In this document: positions 1-5,931 of the stretch, one piece after another | Numbering within the stretch: the stretch's first letter is position 1 | Layout: every line of letters begins with the position of its first letter | Assembly (NCBI GenBank): GCA_945869245.1 | Contig: CAMBOY010000152.1 | Coordinates: 1-7,586 of the forward strand | Length of the DNA: 7,586 bases | Direction: 5' to 3' | From: Hydrogenophaga intermedia | GTDB taxonomy: Bacteria > Pseudomonadota > Gammaproteobacteria > Burkholderiales > Burkholderiaceae_C | Made by a program: the position numbers and the translations under genes | The notes under the pieces: generated by a model | What the model was told of the DNA's origin: nothing | What the model saw: the letters and a program-made list of their open reading frames with translations, nothing else | The model's database searches: none

Positions 1-24
1 GACTTCGTGTTTCTTGGTGGTCAT
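1..24 (-). CDS. possible 5' end of an unidentified gene, cut by the window edge
   Basis: Reading leftwards, an ATG at 24-22 opens eight codons (MTTKKHEV) before the window ends. No Shine-Dalgarno sequence is visible in front of it, and eight residues cannot identify a family. The reason to list it is position: it begins just after the broken hsdM and just inside a palindromic stretch, where the first gene of an inserted element would be expected. A tyrosine-recombinase gene is one guess, but it is only a guess. It could equally be a chance ATG. Confidence 0.25.
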
Positions 25-27
25 TGT

Positions 28-73
28 GTTTACGGACTACGGGGCCAGCGCCCCAGCGGGATTGTCCGTTTAC
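28..73. repeat. nested inverted repeat flanked by GTTTAC direct repeats, next to the hsdM break
   Basis: The outer arms are CGGAC (33-37) and GTCCG (64-68). Inside them sits a perfect hairpin, GGGGC (41-45), loop CAGC, GCCCC (50-54). GTTTAC occurs in the same orientation at both flanks (28-33 and 68-73), so the flanks read GTTTACGGAC and GTCCGTTTAC. The right flank contains the stop codon that ends the hsdM fragment (70-72). No T-run follows the hairpin on either strand, so an intrinsic terminator is unlikely. A recombinase or transposase binding site at an element end is a reasonable inference. The other end is not in the window. Confidence 0.45.
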
Positions 74-261
74 ACAAAATCTTGCACACCCTCGTCATCA
101 CCGGCCTCGATGTAGGCTGCAAAGTTTTCGCTGATGAAGCGGTAAAACAAGGTGCCCAGCACGTATTGTTTGAAGTCCCAGCCGTCGACGGCGCCACGGA
201 CGTCGTTGGCGATTTGCCAGATGCGGCGTTGAAGTTCGGCGCGTTGTTGGATGCTTGTCAT
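70..261 (-). pseudogene. hsdM: truncated type IC HsdM (type I restriction-modification methyltransferase), N-terminal 63 residues only
   Basis: HsdM is the N6-adenine DNA methyltransferase subunit of type I restriction-modification enzymes. Full-length proteins have about 500 residues, with an N-terminal helical domain before the SAM-binding NPPY-containing domain. Here the start MTSIQQRAELQRRIWQIAND and the following GWDFKQYVLGTLFYRFISEN, up to YIEAGDD (residues 50-56), match the N-terminus of EcoR124I-type HsdM as I remember it. From residue 57 the match is lost (EGVQDFV), and a TAA follows at 72-70. No catalytic motif is present, so the piece cannot methylate DNA. None of the three frames between the stop and the window edge resumes HsdM sequence, so a simple frameshift does not explain it. 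Insertion or deletion near position 73-93 is more likely. No clear ribosome binding site lies before the ATG. The rest of hsdM, hsdS and hsdR may lie beyond an insertion to the left. Confidence 0.85.
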
Positions 262-345
262 GAGCGTGTGTGATGGAAATGTGGTGTTGCCAGGCGGGCG
301 ATGTGTCCTGGGCGTTCAAGCCATGTGTGGGGTGTGTGGGGCAGT

Positions 346-771
346 TTACTGGGGTGCCCGCCACCCCTGCACCAGCGCCCCCAGCACAATGCCGCCCAGC
401 GCCCACACAATGTCCCAGTTGCCGGTGCCCAGCGCGGCAATGGCCGGGCCGGGGCACACGCCGCTCAGGCCCCAGCCCACGCCAAACACGGCGGCGCCCA
501 GCACGGTGTCGCGGTTCCAGTGGGCGGGTTGGGTCAGAAACTTGTCGCCCAGCACGGGGCGTTTCATCAGGCGGGGCACCAGCTTGTAAGCGATGAGTGC
601 GGTGCCGGCGGCGCCGCCCATCACCAGCATCAGTCCCCAGTCTTCAAAGCGCAAAAAGCCCAGCACCACCTCGGGCTGCACCATGGTGGACACGGCCAGG
701 CCCAGGCCAAACAGGGCGCCGGCCAGCAGGGTGACGATGGCTTTGGGCAGGGTCAGGGTGTGGGGGTTCAT
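346..771 (-). CDS. YeeE/YedE-type (DUF6691-like) membrane protein, second half of a split sulfur transporter
   Basis: The 141-residue protein is hydrophobic, with about four membrane segments (roughly residues 10-30, 44-62, 90-112 and 118-136). Near the C-terminus the stretch GVGWGLSGVCPGPAIAALGT (about 97-116) is the glycine-rich YeeE/YedE signature, with its Cys at 106. Single-chain YeeE proteins import thiosulfate across the inner membrane, handing it along conserved cysteines. Many proteobacteria instead carry the two halves as separate small genes, which fits here. The ATG overlaps the TGA of the upstream half in an ATGA arrangement (768-771), implying translational coupling and equal production. 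The substrate (thiosulfate or another reduced sulfur compound) cannot be read from sequence. No sulfur oxidation or assimilation enzyme is visible in the window. Confidence 0.85.
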   Translation of the reverse strand: MNPHTLTLPKAIVTLLAGALFGLGLAVSTMVQPEVVLGFLRFEDWGLMLVMGGAAGTALIAYKLVPRLMKRPVLGDKFLTQPAHWNRDTVLGAAVFGVGWGLSGVCPGPAIAALGTGNWDIVWALGGIVLGALVQGWRAPQ

Positions 772-1238
772 GCCAGGCTCCAGGCCATCAGGTTGGCGGT
801 GATGAAGGCGGTGGCCATGAAGGTGAGCACGGCGCCCAGCGACGGCAGTTGCAGCGAGCCCAGCCCACAGATGCCGTGGCCCGACGTGCAGCCGTTGCCC
901 AGCCGCGCGCCGTAGCCCACCAAAAAGCCGCCCACCAGCAGCTGCCAGGTGGGCACGCTGGTGGTTTGGGCGCTGCCGTCGCTGAAAAAAAGGCGCCACA
1001 CCAGCGCGCCCAGCACCACACCGGCGGCGTACACCAGGCGCCAGGCGCGGCTGTCGGTGTAGCGGGCTTGCTGAAAGTAGCCCCGGCGCAGCAGGTACGA
1101 CCAGCTGCTGGAGAACACGCTGCTCATGCCGCCGACCCAGCCGTTGAACACAAACAGCAGCGCCACGCCGGCGCCAATGAGCAGGCCACCGCCCAGGTAG
1201 TGCTGCCAACCGAAGGGAAAGAGTGTGGTGATGTCCAT
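768..1238 (-). CDS. YeeE/YedE-type membrane protein, first half of a split sulfur transporter
   Basis: The 156-residue protein starts MDITTLFPFGWQHYLGG. It has glycine-rich membrane segments at about 14-36, 66-83, 100-117 and 130-152. The family motif GARLGNGCTSGHGICGLGSL (110-129) carries Cys117 and Cys124, corresponding to the membrane-embedded cysteine region thought to pass thiosulfate through YeeE. It should pair with the product of the overlapping downstream gene to form a complete inner-membrane transporter. A longer reading from 1352 is open but would run back inside truC and adds a non-family proline-rich leader, so the ATG at 1238 is preferred. This start is 10 bases after the truC stop codon, and no strong Shine-Dalgarno sequence is seen, so translation may depend on ribosomes leaving truC. 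Confidence 0.87.
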   Translation of the reverse strand: MDITTLFPFGWQHYLGGGLLIGAGVALLFVFNGWVGGMSSVFSSSWSYLLRRGYFQQARYTDSRAWRLVYAAGVVLGALVWRLFFSDGSAQTTSVPTWQLLVGGFLVGYGARLGNGCTSGHGICGLGSLQLPSLGAVLTFMATAFITANLMAWSLA

Positions 1239-1248
1239 GGGGCAAGGA

Positions 1249-2034
1249 TTATGGGTGTGTGGCGGGCAGGCCGGGTGGCAGCCAGGGCAGGGCGAGGACG
1301 TGTTGCCAGGCTTGCAGGTCGGGACAGGGTGTGGTGCCAGGGGCTGTGCCATTGCTGGGCTGGGCTTGTAGATTCAAGCCGCTGTGCAGGTACAGGGGCG
1401 CGCCGCTGGCGGGGTGGGGCACGGTGAGCGACAGCGCGTGCAGCCACAGGCGTTGTTGGCCCAGGCGCTGGGCCCACCAGCGGTTGAGTGGGCCTTTGCC
1501 GTGGGTGGCGTCGCCCACGATGGGGTGGCTGATGTGTTTGAGGTGGCGGCGTATTTGGTGGCGCCGGCCGGTGTGGGGCTCGGCCAGCACCAGGCTGGCG
1601 CGGGTGCTGGGGTGGCGGCTGTCGCTGGGCTCGGGCAGTTCGAGCCGGGCCAGGCGGGTGAATTGGGTGTGTGCGGGCTGGGCGGGGGCGTCGGGCGCAG
1701 CGTCGTCGGGGCGCAGCGGGTGCTGCACCTCGGTGCTGTTGGGCGCCCAGCCGCGCACCAGGGCGATGTAGCGTTTGTGCACGCGGTGGGCCTCAAAGGC
1801 TTGGGCCAGGGCGCGGGCGGCGTCGCTGTGCAGGGCCAGCAGCAGCACGCCGCAGGTGCCTTTGTCGAGCCGGTGCACCGGAAACACGCGTTGGCCGAGC
1901 TGGTCGCGCAGGGTTTGCACCACAAAGCGGGTCTCGCCAGCGTCCAGCCCGGTGCGGTGTACCAGCCAGCCGGCGGGTTTGTGGATGGCGACGGCGTGTT
2001 CGTCTTGCCACAGCAGGCGCAGGGGTGGGTTCAT
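1249..2034 (-). CDS. truC: tRNA pseudouridine(65) synthase TruC (RluA family)
   Basis: TruC isomerises uridine 65 in the T-stem of certain tRNAs (tRNA-Ile1 and tRNA-Asp in E. coli) to pseudouridine. The 261-residue product matches the E. coli enzyme in length (about 260) and motif order: LLWQDEHAVAIHKPAGWLVH (residues 7-26), the catalytic motif VHRLDKGTCGV with nucleophile Asp57, HKRYIALVRG in the middle, and the RluA-family C-terminal motif TGRRHQIRRHLKHISHPIVG. HKPAGWLVHR and RRHLKHISHPIVGD point to TruC rather than RluA, RluC or RluD. There is no N-terminal S4 domain, as expected for TruC. The frame is open far upstream through the neighbouring gene, but homology begins at this ATG; a weak AGGCAG lies just before it. 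A 119-base gap separates it from the metalloprotease gene. No convincing promoter was found there, so read-through or a non-canonical promoter is possible. Confidence 0.88.
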   Translation of the reverse strand: MNPPLRLLWQDEHAVAIHKPAGWLVHRTGLDAGETRFVVQTLRDQLGQRVFPVHRLDKGTCGVLLLALHSDAARALAQAFEAHRVHKRYIALVRGWAPNSTEVQHPLRPDDAAPDAPAQPAHTQFTRLARLELPEPSDSRHPSTRASLVLAEPHTGRRHQIRRHLKHISHPIVGDATHGKGPLNRWWAQRLGQQRLWLHALSLTVPHPASGAPLYLHSGLNLQAQPSNGTAPGTTPCPDLQAWQHVLALPWLPPGLPATHP

Positions 2035-2153
2035 GCGGCTGCCTGTTTTTTGGGCACGGCGTGGCAGGCCAATGGCGGCGCGGCTTTGGGCAGATGTCCT
2101 AGGGGTTTTCCACAGGTCGGTGCACAGTCCATGGGCATAAGTATGGGCCGGGC

Positions 2154-3383
2154 TCAGCGCCGGGTGGGGCTGGTGGGGGTGTCGGTGGGGCTGTTGGGCT
2201 TGACGCCGGCGCTGCGCTGTGCTTTGGTGGCGGCGCTGGCCAGGGCTTGGCAGCTGGCTGTGTCTGCCCCCGGGGCGGCACACCAAAAGCCCGGCTGGCC
2301 GGCTTGTTGCAAAAACTGGCGGGTGGCGTCGGTGGGGTGGCGTTGCTGGCCGCGCCCAAGCGCCCACAGGCCGTAGCGGCGCAGGTCCAGGCTGGCGGCG
2401 TCGGTTTGGCGCAGCAGGTAGTCGCGCACATAGGCCTGGGCCTGGTCGCGGCCCAGCTCGGCCAGCGGCACCAGGGCGTTGATGCGCAGCGGCAGGCTGA
2501 GCTGCTTGAGCGCCGGGTTGTCGATCTGGGCGGCGGGCTCCAACAGCGCGCGCAGGGTCAGCAGCTCGGCGTCGCTCAGGTGTTGCAGCTGCTGCAAGGG
2601 CACACCGTGCTGGCCGGTGGCGAGGATGAAGGGGATGAGTTGCGCCACGTTGATGGGGGGCAGGTTGTCGGGCACCACGCCCACGGCGGCGCCGCTGCCC
2701 GAGCCCGGCTGCGGTGTGCCGAGCTGGGCGTAGCGCGGGGATTCGCTGGCGGTGAGGCTGGTGGAGTCGGGCAGGGGCATATAGGTCATGAGCCGCTGAG
2801 ACGCGGTGGGCGGGCGCACGTCGTCGGGGTGGCGCAGGCCCACGGTGTGGCCGAGTTCGTGCGCCCAGGTGATCCATTCGGGTGTGCTGTCGCCAAACAC
2901 AGCGCGGTTCAAAAACACCACCGGTTGCCCGATGCGCGGCGCACAGCCGCGAATGAAGCCGCCGGTGGGGGCGTTGGTGCTGCCACACTGGATGAGTGCG
3001 TCCACCACCACCAAGCGCACGGTATGGGCTGGCACCGCGCCCGTGTTGGCCATGTCGCTGTTGTCGGCAGGGCCCAGATCGGCGTGCACCCGCACTTGGC
3101 CCATCACCTCAAAGCGCACCGCCGCTTGCTGGGCCAGCAAGCCTTGGCCCACTTCGGCCAGGCGCTGGCACACGCGCTCGGTGGTGTAGCCGGCCACATT
3201 GGCTTCGAAGCCGCGCCAGGCCTCAATGCGCACGGTGCGCTGCGGGTTGTCGGCGCCCACGCTGCAGGCCACCTCGCTGGCCCCAGCGGCGGAGTTCACG
3301 TTGACCTGCGGGCCGGTGGTTTCGCAGCCGGCAAGCGCGGCGCATGCGGCTGCGAGCAGCCAGGCGGTGGGTGTTGATGACAT
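2154..3383 (-). CDS. lipoprotein with metzincin-like zinc metalloprotease domain
   Basis: The 409-residue product begins with a lipoprotein signal peptide: a hydrophobic stretch at 7-18 and the lipobox LAGC (17-20), with Cys20 as the lipidation site. Glu at +2 rather than Asp suggests the outer membrane. In the middle, AHELGHTVGLRHPDD contains the extended zinc motif HExxHxxGxxH (His175, Glu176, His179, His185), and LMTYMPLP (198-205) supplies a Met-turn candidate, so this should be an active metzincin-type endopeptidase. Besides Cys20 there are six cysteines (40, 72, 133, 147, 368, 378), an even number that fits periplasmic disulfides. Residues 240-390 look helical and match nothing I recognise; the tail is rich in Pro, Ser and Thr. 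The start is fixed by a strong GGGAGG five bases upstream, although the frame is open to 3449. Substrate and named family are unknown. Confidence 0.82.
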   Translation of the reverse strand: MSSTPTAWLLAAACAALAGCETTGPQVNVNSAAGASEVACSVGADNPQRTVRIEAWRGFEANVAGYTTERVCQRLAEVGQGLLAQQAAVRFEVMGQVRVHADLGPADNSDMANTGAVPAHTVRLVVVDALIQCGSTNAPTGGFIRGCAPRIGQPVVFLNRAVFGDSTPEWITWAHELGHTVGLRHPDDVRPPTASQRLMTYMPLPDSTSLTASESPRYAQLGTPQPGSGSGAAVGVVPDNLPPINVAQLIPFILATGQHGVPLQQLQHLSDAELLTLRALLEPAAQIDNPALKQLSLPLRINALVPLAELGRDQAQAYVRDYLLRQTDAASLDLRRYGLWALGRGQQRHPTDATRQFLQQAGQPGFWCAAPGADTASCQALASAATKAQRSAGVKPNSPTDTPTSPTRR

Positions 3384-3388
3384 GGGTG

Positions 3389-3394
3389 CCTCCC
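3389..3394 (-). promoter_or_regulatory. strong Shine-Dalgarno site of the metalloprotease lipoprotein gene
   Basis: On the minus strand GGGAGG is followed by CACCC and then the ATG at 3383. This is the clearest ribosome binding site in the window. It selects this ATG over an in-frame upstream ATG at 3449, which lies inside the neighbouring gene and would spoil the lipoprotein signal peptide. Confidence 0.8.
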
Positions 3395-3413
3395 TGTGTT
3401 GGTGTGAAGCGCC

Positions 3414-3442
3414 ACAGTAGCCCGCAGCGATGCGGGCGTCAA
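3414..3442 (-). promoter_or_regulatory. sigma-70-like promoter of the metalloprotease lipoprotein gene, with a palindrome in its spacer
   Basis: On the minus strand TTGACG (3442-3437) is followed after exactly 17 bases by TACTGT (3419-3414). The -35 matches 5 of 6 consensus bases. The -10 matches only 3 of 6, but these are the T, A and final T that matter most. A start near 3407 would give a leader of about 24 bases with GGGAGG well placed. The 17-base spacer consists almost entirely of an inverted repeat, so a repressor or DNA-distorting activator could act here. The promoter is predicted from sequence only. Confidence 0.5.
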
Positions 3443-3457
3443 CACCCAAGGCCCGCA
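3420..3457. repeat. three-arm repeat GCCCGCA / TGCGGGC / GCCCGCA
   Basis: GCCCGCA (3420-3426) and TGCGGGC (3431-3437) form a perfect 7-base inverted repeat around GCGA. A third arm, GCCCGCA (3451-3457), is a direct copy of the first and can pair with the middle arm in a competing hairpin with a 13-base loop. The first two arms fill the promoter spacer, and the third lies just upstream of the -35. No run of T follows on either strand, so this is not a typical intrinsic terminator for the YkgJ-type gene that ends at 3461. An operator is more plausible. Confidence 0.55.
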
Positions 3458-3460
3458 GGC

Positions 3461-3865
3461 TCAGCGCGCCGGCCGCTTGGCGCCGTAGGGGCAGTAGTTG
3501 GGCCGGGGGCCTACCTGCGGGTGCAGGCGGCAGGTGTCGGGGCGGTCGGCGTACACCGTGCAGCGGCGGGTGCGTTCGTCCAGATACTGGCAGTCGCCGT
3601 CGGCGCGGCGCAGCATGGTGAACTTGTCGCTTTTGGCGTTGTAGCGCTCCACCACCTTGGCTTTTTGCAGGCGCAGCGCAATCTGGCGCGGGTCGATTTC
3701 GTTGGCTTCAAAGTCGTCCACCAGCCCCAGGCGCTGCAGGTCGCTGAGCTTGACTTCCAGCGGCATGGTGCAGCAGTTGGCCTGGCAGCTGTCGCACAGG
3801 CCTTTTTTGTAGCGGGTCCAGGTGTCGCTGCGGTCGATGTCGACCGTGGTGATGGGGCTTCGCAT
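3461..3865 (-). CDS. YkgJ-family cysteine-cluster protein (CxxCxxxCC)
   Basis: The 134-residue soluble protein carries the YkgJ (UPF0153/PF03692-type) pattern. A first cluster is CDSCQANCC (Cys24, 27, 31, 32), and a second half has Cys92, Cys102 within RRCTVYADRPDTCR, Cys112 and Cys125. The eight cysteines are expected to bind an iron-sulfur cluster or zinc. The biochemical role of the family is not established. Its start is 21 bases after the rlhA stop codon on the same strand, so it is probably co-transcribed with rlhA, which itself has eight candidate metal-binding cysteines. No strong Shine-Dalgarno site is seen, but the ATG gives the family's usual N-terminus. The gene ends 77 bases before the start of the metalloprotease gene, which has its own promoter. 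Confidence 0.85.
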   Translation of the reverse strand: MRSPITTVDIDRSDTWTRYKKGLCDSCQANCCTMPLEVKLSDLQRLGLVDDFEANEIDPRQIALRLQKAKVVERYNAKSDKFTMLRRADGDCQYLDERTRRCTVYADRPDTCRLHPQVGPRPNYCPYGAKRPAR

Positions 3866-3886
3866 GACGGGGCTTTCGGTCTGTTT

Positions 3887-5884
3887 TTAGTGTGCGCCCA
3901 CAGCGCTCGGGCGGCGTTTGTAAAAGGTGACCGGGCTTTCGGCGGCGGCTTGCAGCACGCTGCGCTTCATCTTGCCGACCACATGCATTTCGCAGGGTTT
4001 GCAGTCAAAGCGCAGGGTGAGTTTTTCTTTGCCGTTGATGAGCTGCATGGGCTCGGCCTTGACGGTGCCTTGCACGCCGGTGACGCCTTTGGCCTGTTTG
4101 GGGCACAGGCTCAATGAAAAGCGCACGCAGTGTTTGGTGATCATGAGGCTGACCTCGCCTTCTTCTTCGTGCGCCTCGTAGGCCGACGCAATCACCTGGA
4201 CGCCGTGTTGGGCATAAAAGTCGCGCGCCTTGTGGTTGAACACATTGGCCAGATAGGTGAGGGTGTCTTCCGGGTAGGGCGCGGGCGGCTGCACCGGGGT
4301 GGCGCGCGGCAAGCGCTGCCAGGCGGCGGCGCGGGCCGATTCGAGCGCGGTGGCGGCCTCACGGCGCAGCGCGTTGAGTTGCGATGCCGGCACAAACCAG
4401 GGCTGGCTCAGGCTCAGGCTCACGTCCAGCGGTGCAAACACGGTGTCGCCCAGGCGGGCCAGCTGTTCGCGCAGTTTGGCCTCGGCTTGGGCCGGGTCTT
4501 TGGCCAGCTGCAGCGGGCCATTCAGTTGGGCGCTGGCGCTGTGGCCGTCTTCGTCGGTCAGGGTCAGTTGCAGGCCGCCATCGGCCTCGTTCAGCGCCAC
4601 CCAGGCGCCGATGCGGCGCTCGGCCGATTTTTTCTCCAGCGTGCGCACCCAGTTCATGTCGCGGTTGCGGTTGACGATGACGCCTTTGCGCAAGTCTTTG
4701 AAGCCGGGCATCGGGTCTTTGGGCCAGAGCTTCCACACGCCTTTGGCGCCAGCGGCCTCGGCGCGGTTGATTTGCAGGCCCACCAGTTCTTTTTGCAGGT
4801 CGTAGTAGCACAGGCCGTCGCCGTTGTGCAGTTCGGCGCTGGCGTCGTCGGTGGTGAGTTCTAGGTGGTCGTCGTGCACGCGGCTGACCCAGCCAATGGG
4901 CTGGCCGGGGTTTTTGGGGGTGTCAAACGCGCCAATGTCTTCTTTGCGGCCCTGCACAAAGTAGTCGGTGAATTCGCGGTTGAAATTCTGGTTCGGGTCG
5001 GGCTGGAAGAAAAGGGTGCATTCGCCGCTGGAGCTGCGGGCCAGCGGCGTGCCGCTGTGTTGGCGTTCTTCCAAAATCTCATCCAGCAGCACACGGTAGT
5101 GGCCGGTGATGTTTTTGACATAGGCCATGTCTTTGTAACGGCCCTCGATCTTGAAGCTGCGAACGCCGGCGTCGATGATCTCGCGCAGGTTGTTGCTTTG
5201 GTTGTTGTCCTTCATGGACAGCACGTGTTTGTCGTGCGCCACGATGCGGCCTTGCGCGTCTTTGACCTCGTAGGGCAGGCGGCAGGCCTGGCTGCAGTCG
5301 CCCCGGTTGGCGCTGCGCCCGGTGTGGGCGTGGCTGATGAAGCACTGGCCGCTATAGGCCACACACAGTGCGCCGTGCACAAAGAACTCCAGCACCGCGC
5401 GCCCAGGCGTGTCGTGCGGGCCCAGGGCGCGGTCGATGTCGGCGATTTGCGCCAGCGTGAGTTCGCGGGCCAGCACAATTTGGCTCAGGCCCGCGTCTTG
5501 CAAAAACCGCGCTTTTTCAGGGGTGCGGATGTCGGTTTGGGTGCTGGCGTGCAGCTGCAGCGGCGGCATGTCGATCTGCAGCAGGCCCATGTCCTGGATG
5601 ATGAGCGCGTCCACCCCGGCGTCATACAGCTGCCAGGCCAGTTGGCGGGCGGGCTCCAGCTCGTCGTCGCGCAGAATCGTATTCATGGTCACGAAGATGC
5701 GGCTGTTGAAGCGGTGCGCATAGCGGGCCAGCCGGGCAATGTCTTGCACCGAGTTGTCGGCGGTGGCACGCGCGCCAAACGAGGGCCCGCCGATGTAGAC
5801 CGCGTCCGCGCCATGGTTGATGGCTTCGATGCCAATGTCGGCGTCGCGGGCGGGGGCCAGCAGTTCAATGTGGTGGGGTAGCAT
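3887..5884 (-). CDS. rlhA: 23S rRNA C2501 5-hydroxycytidine synthase RlhA (peptidase U32 family)
   Basis: RlhA (formerly YdcP) hydroxylates C2501 at the peptidyl-transferase centre of 23S rRNA. It needs iron-sulfur biogenesis and, in E. coli, prephenate-pathway metabolites. The 665-residue product is close to the E. coli length. IELLAPARDADIGIEAINHG near the N-terminus, VDALIIQDMG, LHASTQTDIRT, the U32 signature EFFVHGALCVAYSGQCFISH (166-185) and the stretch from GRSANRGDCSQACRLPY all match RlhA as remembered. Cys174, 181, 197 and 201 form one set of candidate ligands, and C-terminal Cys586, 594, 628 and 631 (ending FDCKPCEMHV) a second. RlhA has this long C-terminal half, while the UbiU/UbiV and TrhP relatives are shorter. 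The frame is open to 5965, but homology starts at MLPHH. Only a weak GGA precedes it. The 47-base gap to the divergent hydrolase start is short, so the rlhA promoter probably lies inside the hydrolase coding region. Confidence 0.93.
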   Translation of the reverse strand: MLPHHIELLAPARDADIGIEAINHGADAVYIGGPSFGARATADNSVQDIARLARYAHRFNSRIFVTMNTILRDDELEPARQLAWQLYDAGVDALIIQDMGLLQIDMPPLQLHASTQTDIRTPEKARFLQDAGLSQIVLARELTLAQIADIDRALGPHDTPGRAVLEFFVHGALCVAYSGQCFISHAHTGRSANRGDCSQACRLPYEVKDAQGRIVAHDKHVLSMKDNNQSNNLREIIDAGVRSFKIEGRYKDMAYVKNITGHYRVLLDEILEERQHSGTPLARSSSGECTLFFQPDPNQNFNREFTDYFVQGRKEDIGAFDTPKNPGQPIGWVSRVHDDHLELTTDDASAELHNGDGLCYYDLQKELVGLQINRAEAAGAKGVWKLWPKDPMPGFKDLRKGVIVNRNRDMNWVRTLEKKSAERRIGAWVALNEADGGLQLTLTDEDGHSASAQLNGPLQLAKDPAQAEAKLREQLARLGDTVFAPLDVSLSLSQPWFVPASQLNALRREAATALESARAAAWQRLPRATPVQPPAPYPEDTLTYLANVFNHKARDFYAQHGVQVIASAYEAHEEEGEVSLMITKHCVRFSLSLCPKQAKGVTGVQGTVKAEPMQLINGKEKLTLRFDCKPCEMHVVGKMKRSVLQAAAESPVTFYKRRPSAVGAH

Positions 5885-5920
5885 GGGCGTCCAGAAAAAT
5901 GCGCAACCCGCTATTGTCCC

Positions 5921-5927
5921 GGAGAAG
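5921..5927 (+). promoter_or_regulatory. Shine-Dalgarno site that decides a GTG start for the hydrolase
   Basis: GGAGAAG at 5921-5927 lies seven bases (counted from GGAG) before GTG at 5932. The competing in-frame ATG at 5899 has only CCAGAAAA in front of it and would add 11 residues unlike an alpha/beta hydrolase N-terminus. The GTG is therefore the better start. Confidence 0.7.
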
Positions 5928-5931
5928 CCCC

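Noticed and set aside
346..1245. 299-codon minus-strand frame read as a single protein
   Set aside because: Its first half is an out-of-frame reading of the first YeeE gene. Only the part from 771 is a real protein, and the ATGA overlap explains the arrangement.
2106..2114. TTTTCCACA, one base from a DnaA box (TTATCCACA), between truC and the metalloprotease gene
   Set aside because: A single copy with no AT-rich region, no further boxes and no replication gene nearby; chance is sufficient.
1249..2988. 579-codon open frame on the minus strand that includes truC
   Set aside because: Only the last 261 codons (from 2034) are TruC. The upstream part overlaps the metalloprotease gene in another frame and has low-complexity Arg/Pro/Ala/His composition typical of GC-rich shadow frames.
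2247..3377. 376-codon plus-strand open frame opposite the metalloprotease gene
   Set aside because: Gly/Ala/His/Gln-rich translation without motifs, lying antisense to a gene with lipobox, zinc motif, promoter and strong ribosome site.
3420..3437. Hairpin read as an intrinsic terminator for the YkgJ-type gene
   Set aside because: The stem is perfect, but no T-run follows on either strand, and the hairpin coincides with the spacer of a better-supported promoter.
4865..5881. 338-codon plus-strand open frame opposite rlhA
   Set aside because: It mirrors the highly conserved rlhA coding sequence; its Val/Ala/Gly-rich translation has no recognisable family.
5912..5917. TATTGT as a -10 element for the hydrolase gene
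   Set aside because: No acceptable -35 lies 16-18 bases upstream, and the implied transcript start would fall inside the Shine-Dalgarno site at 5921-5927.
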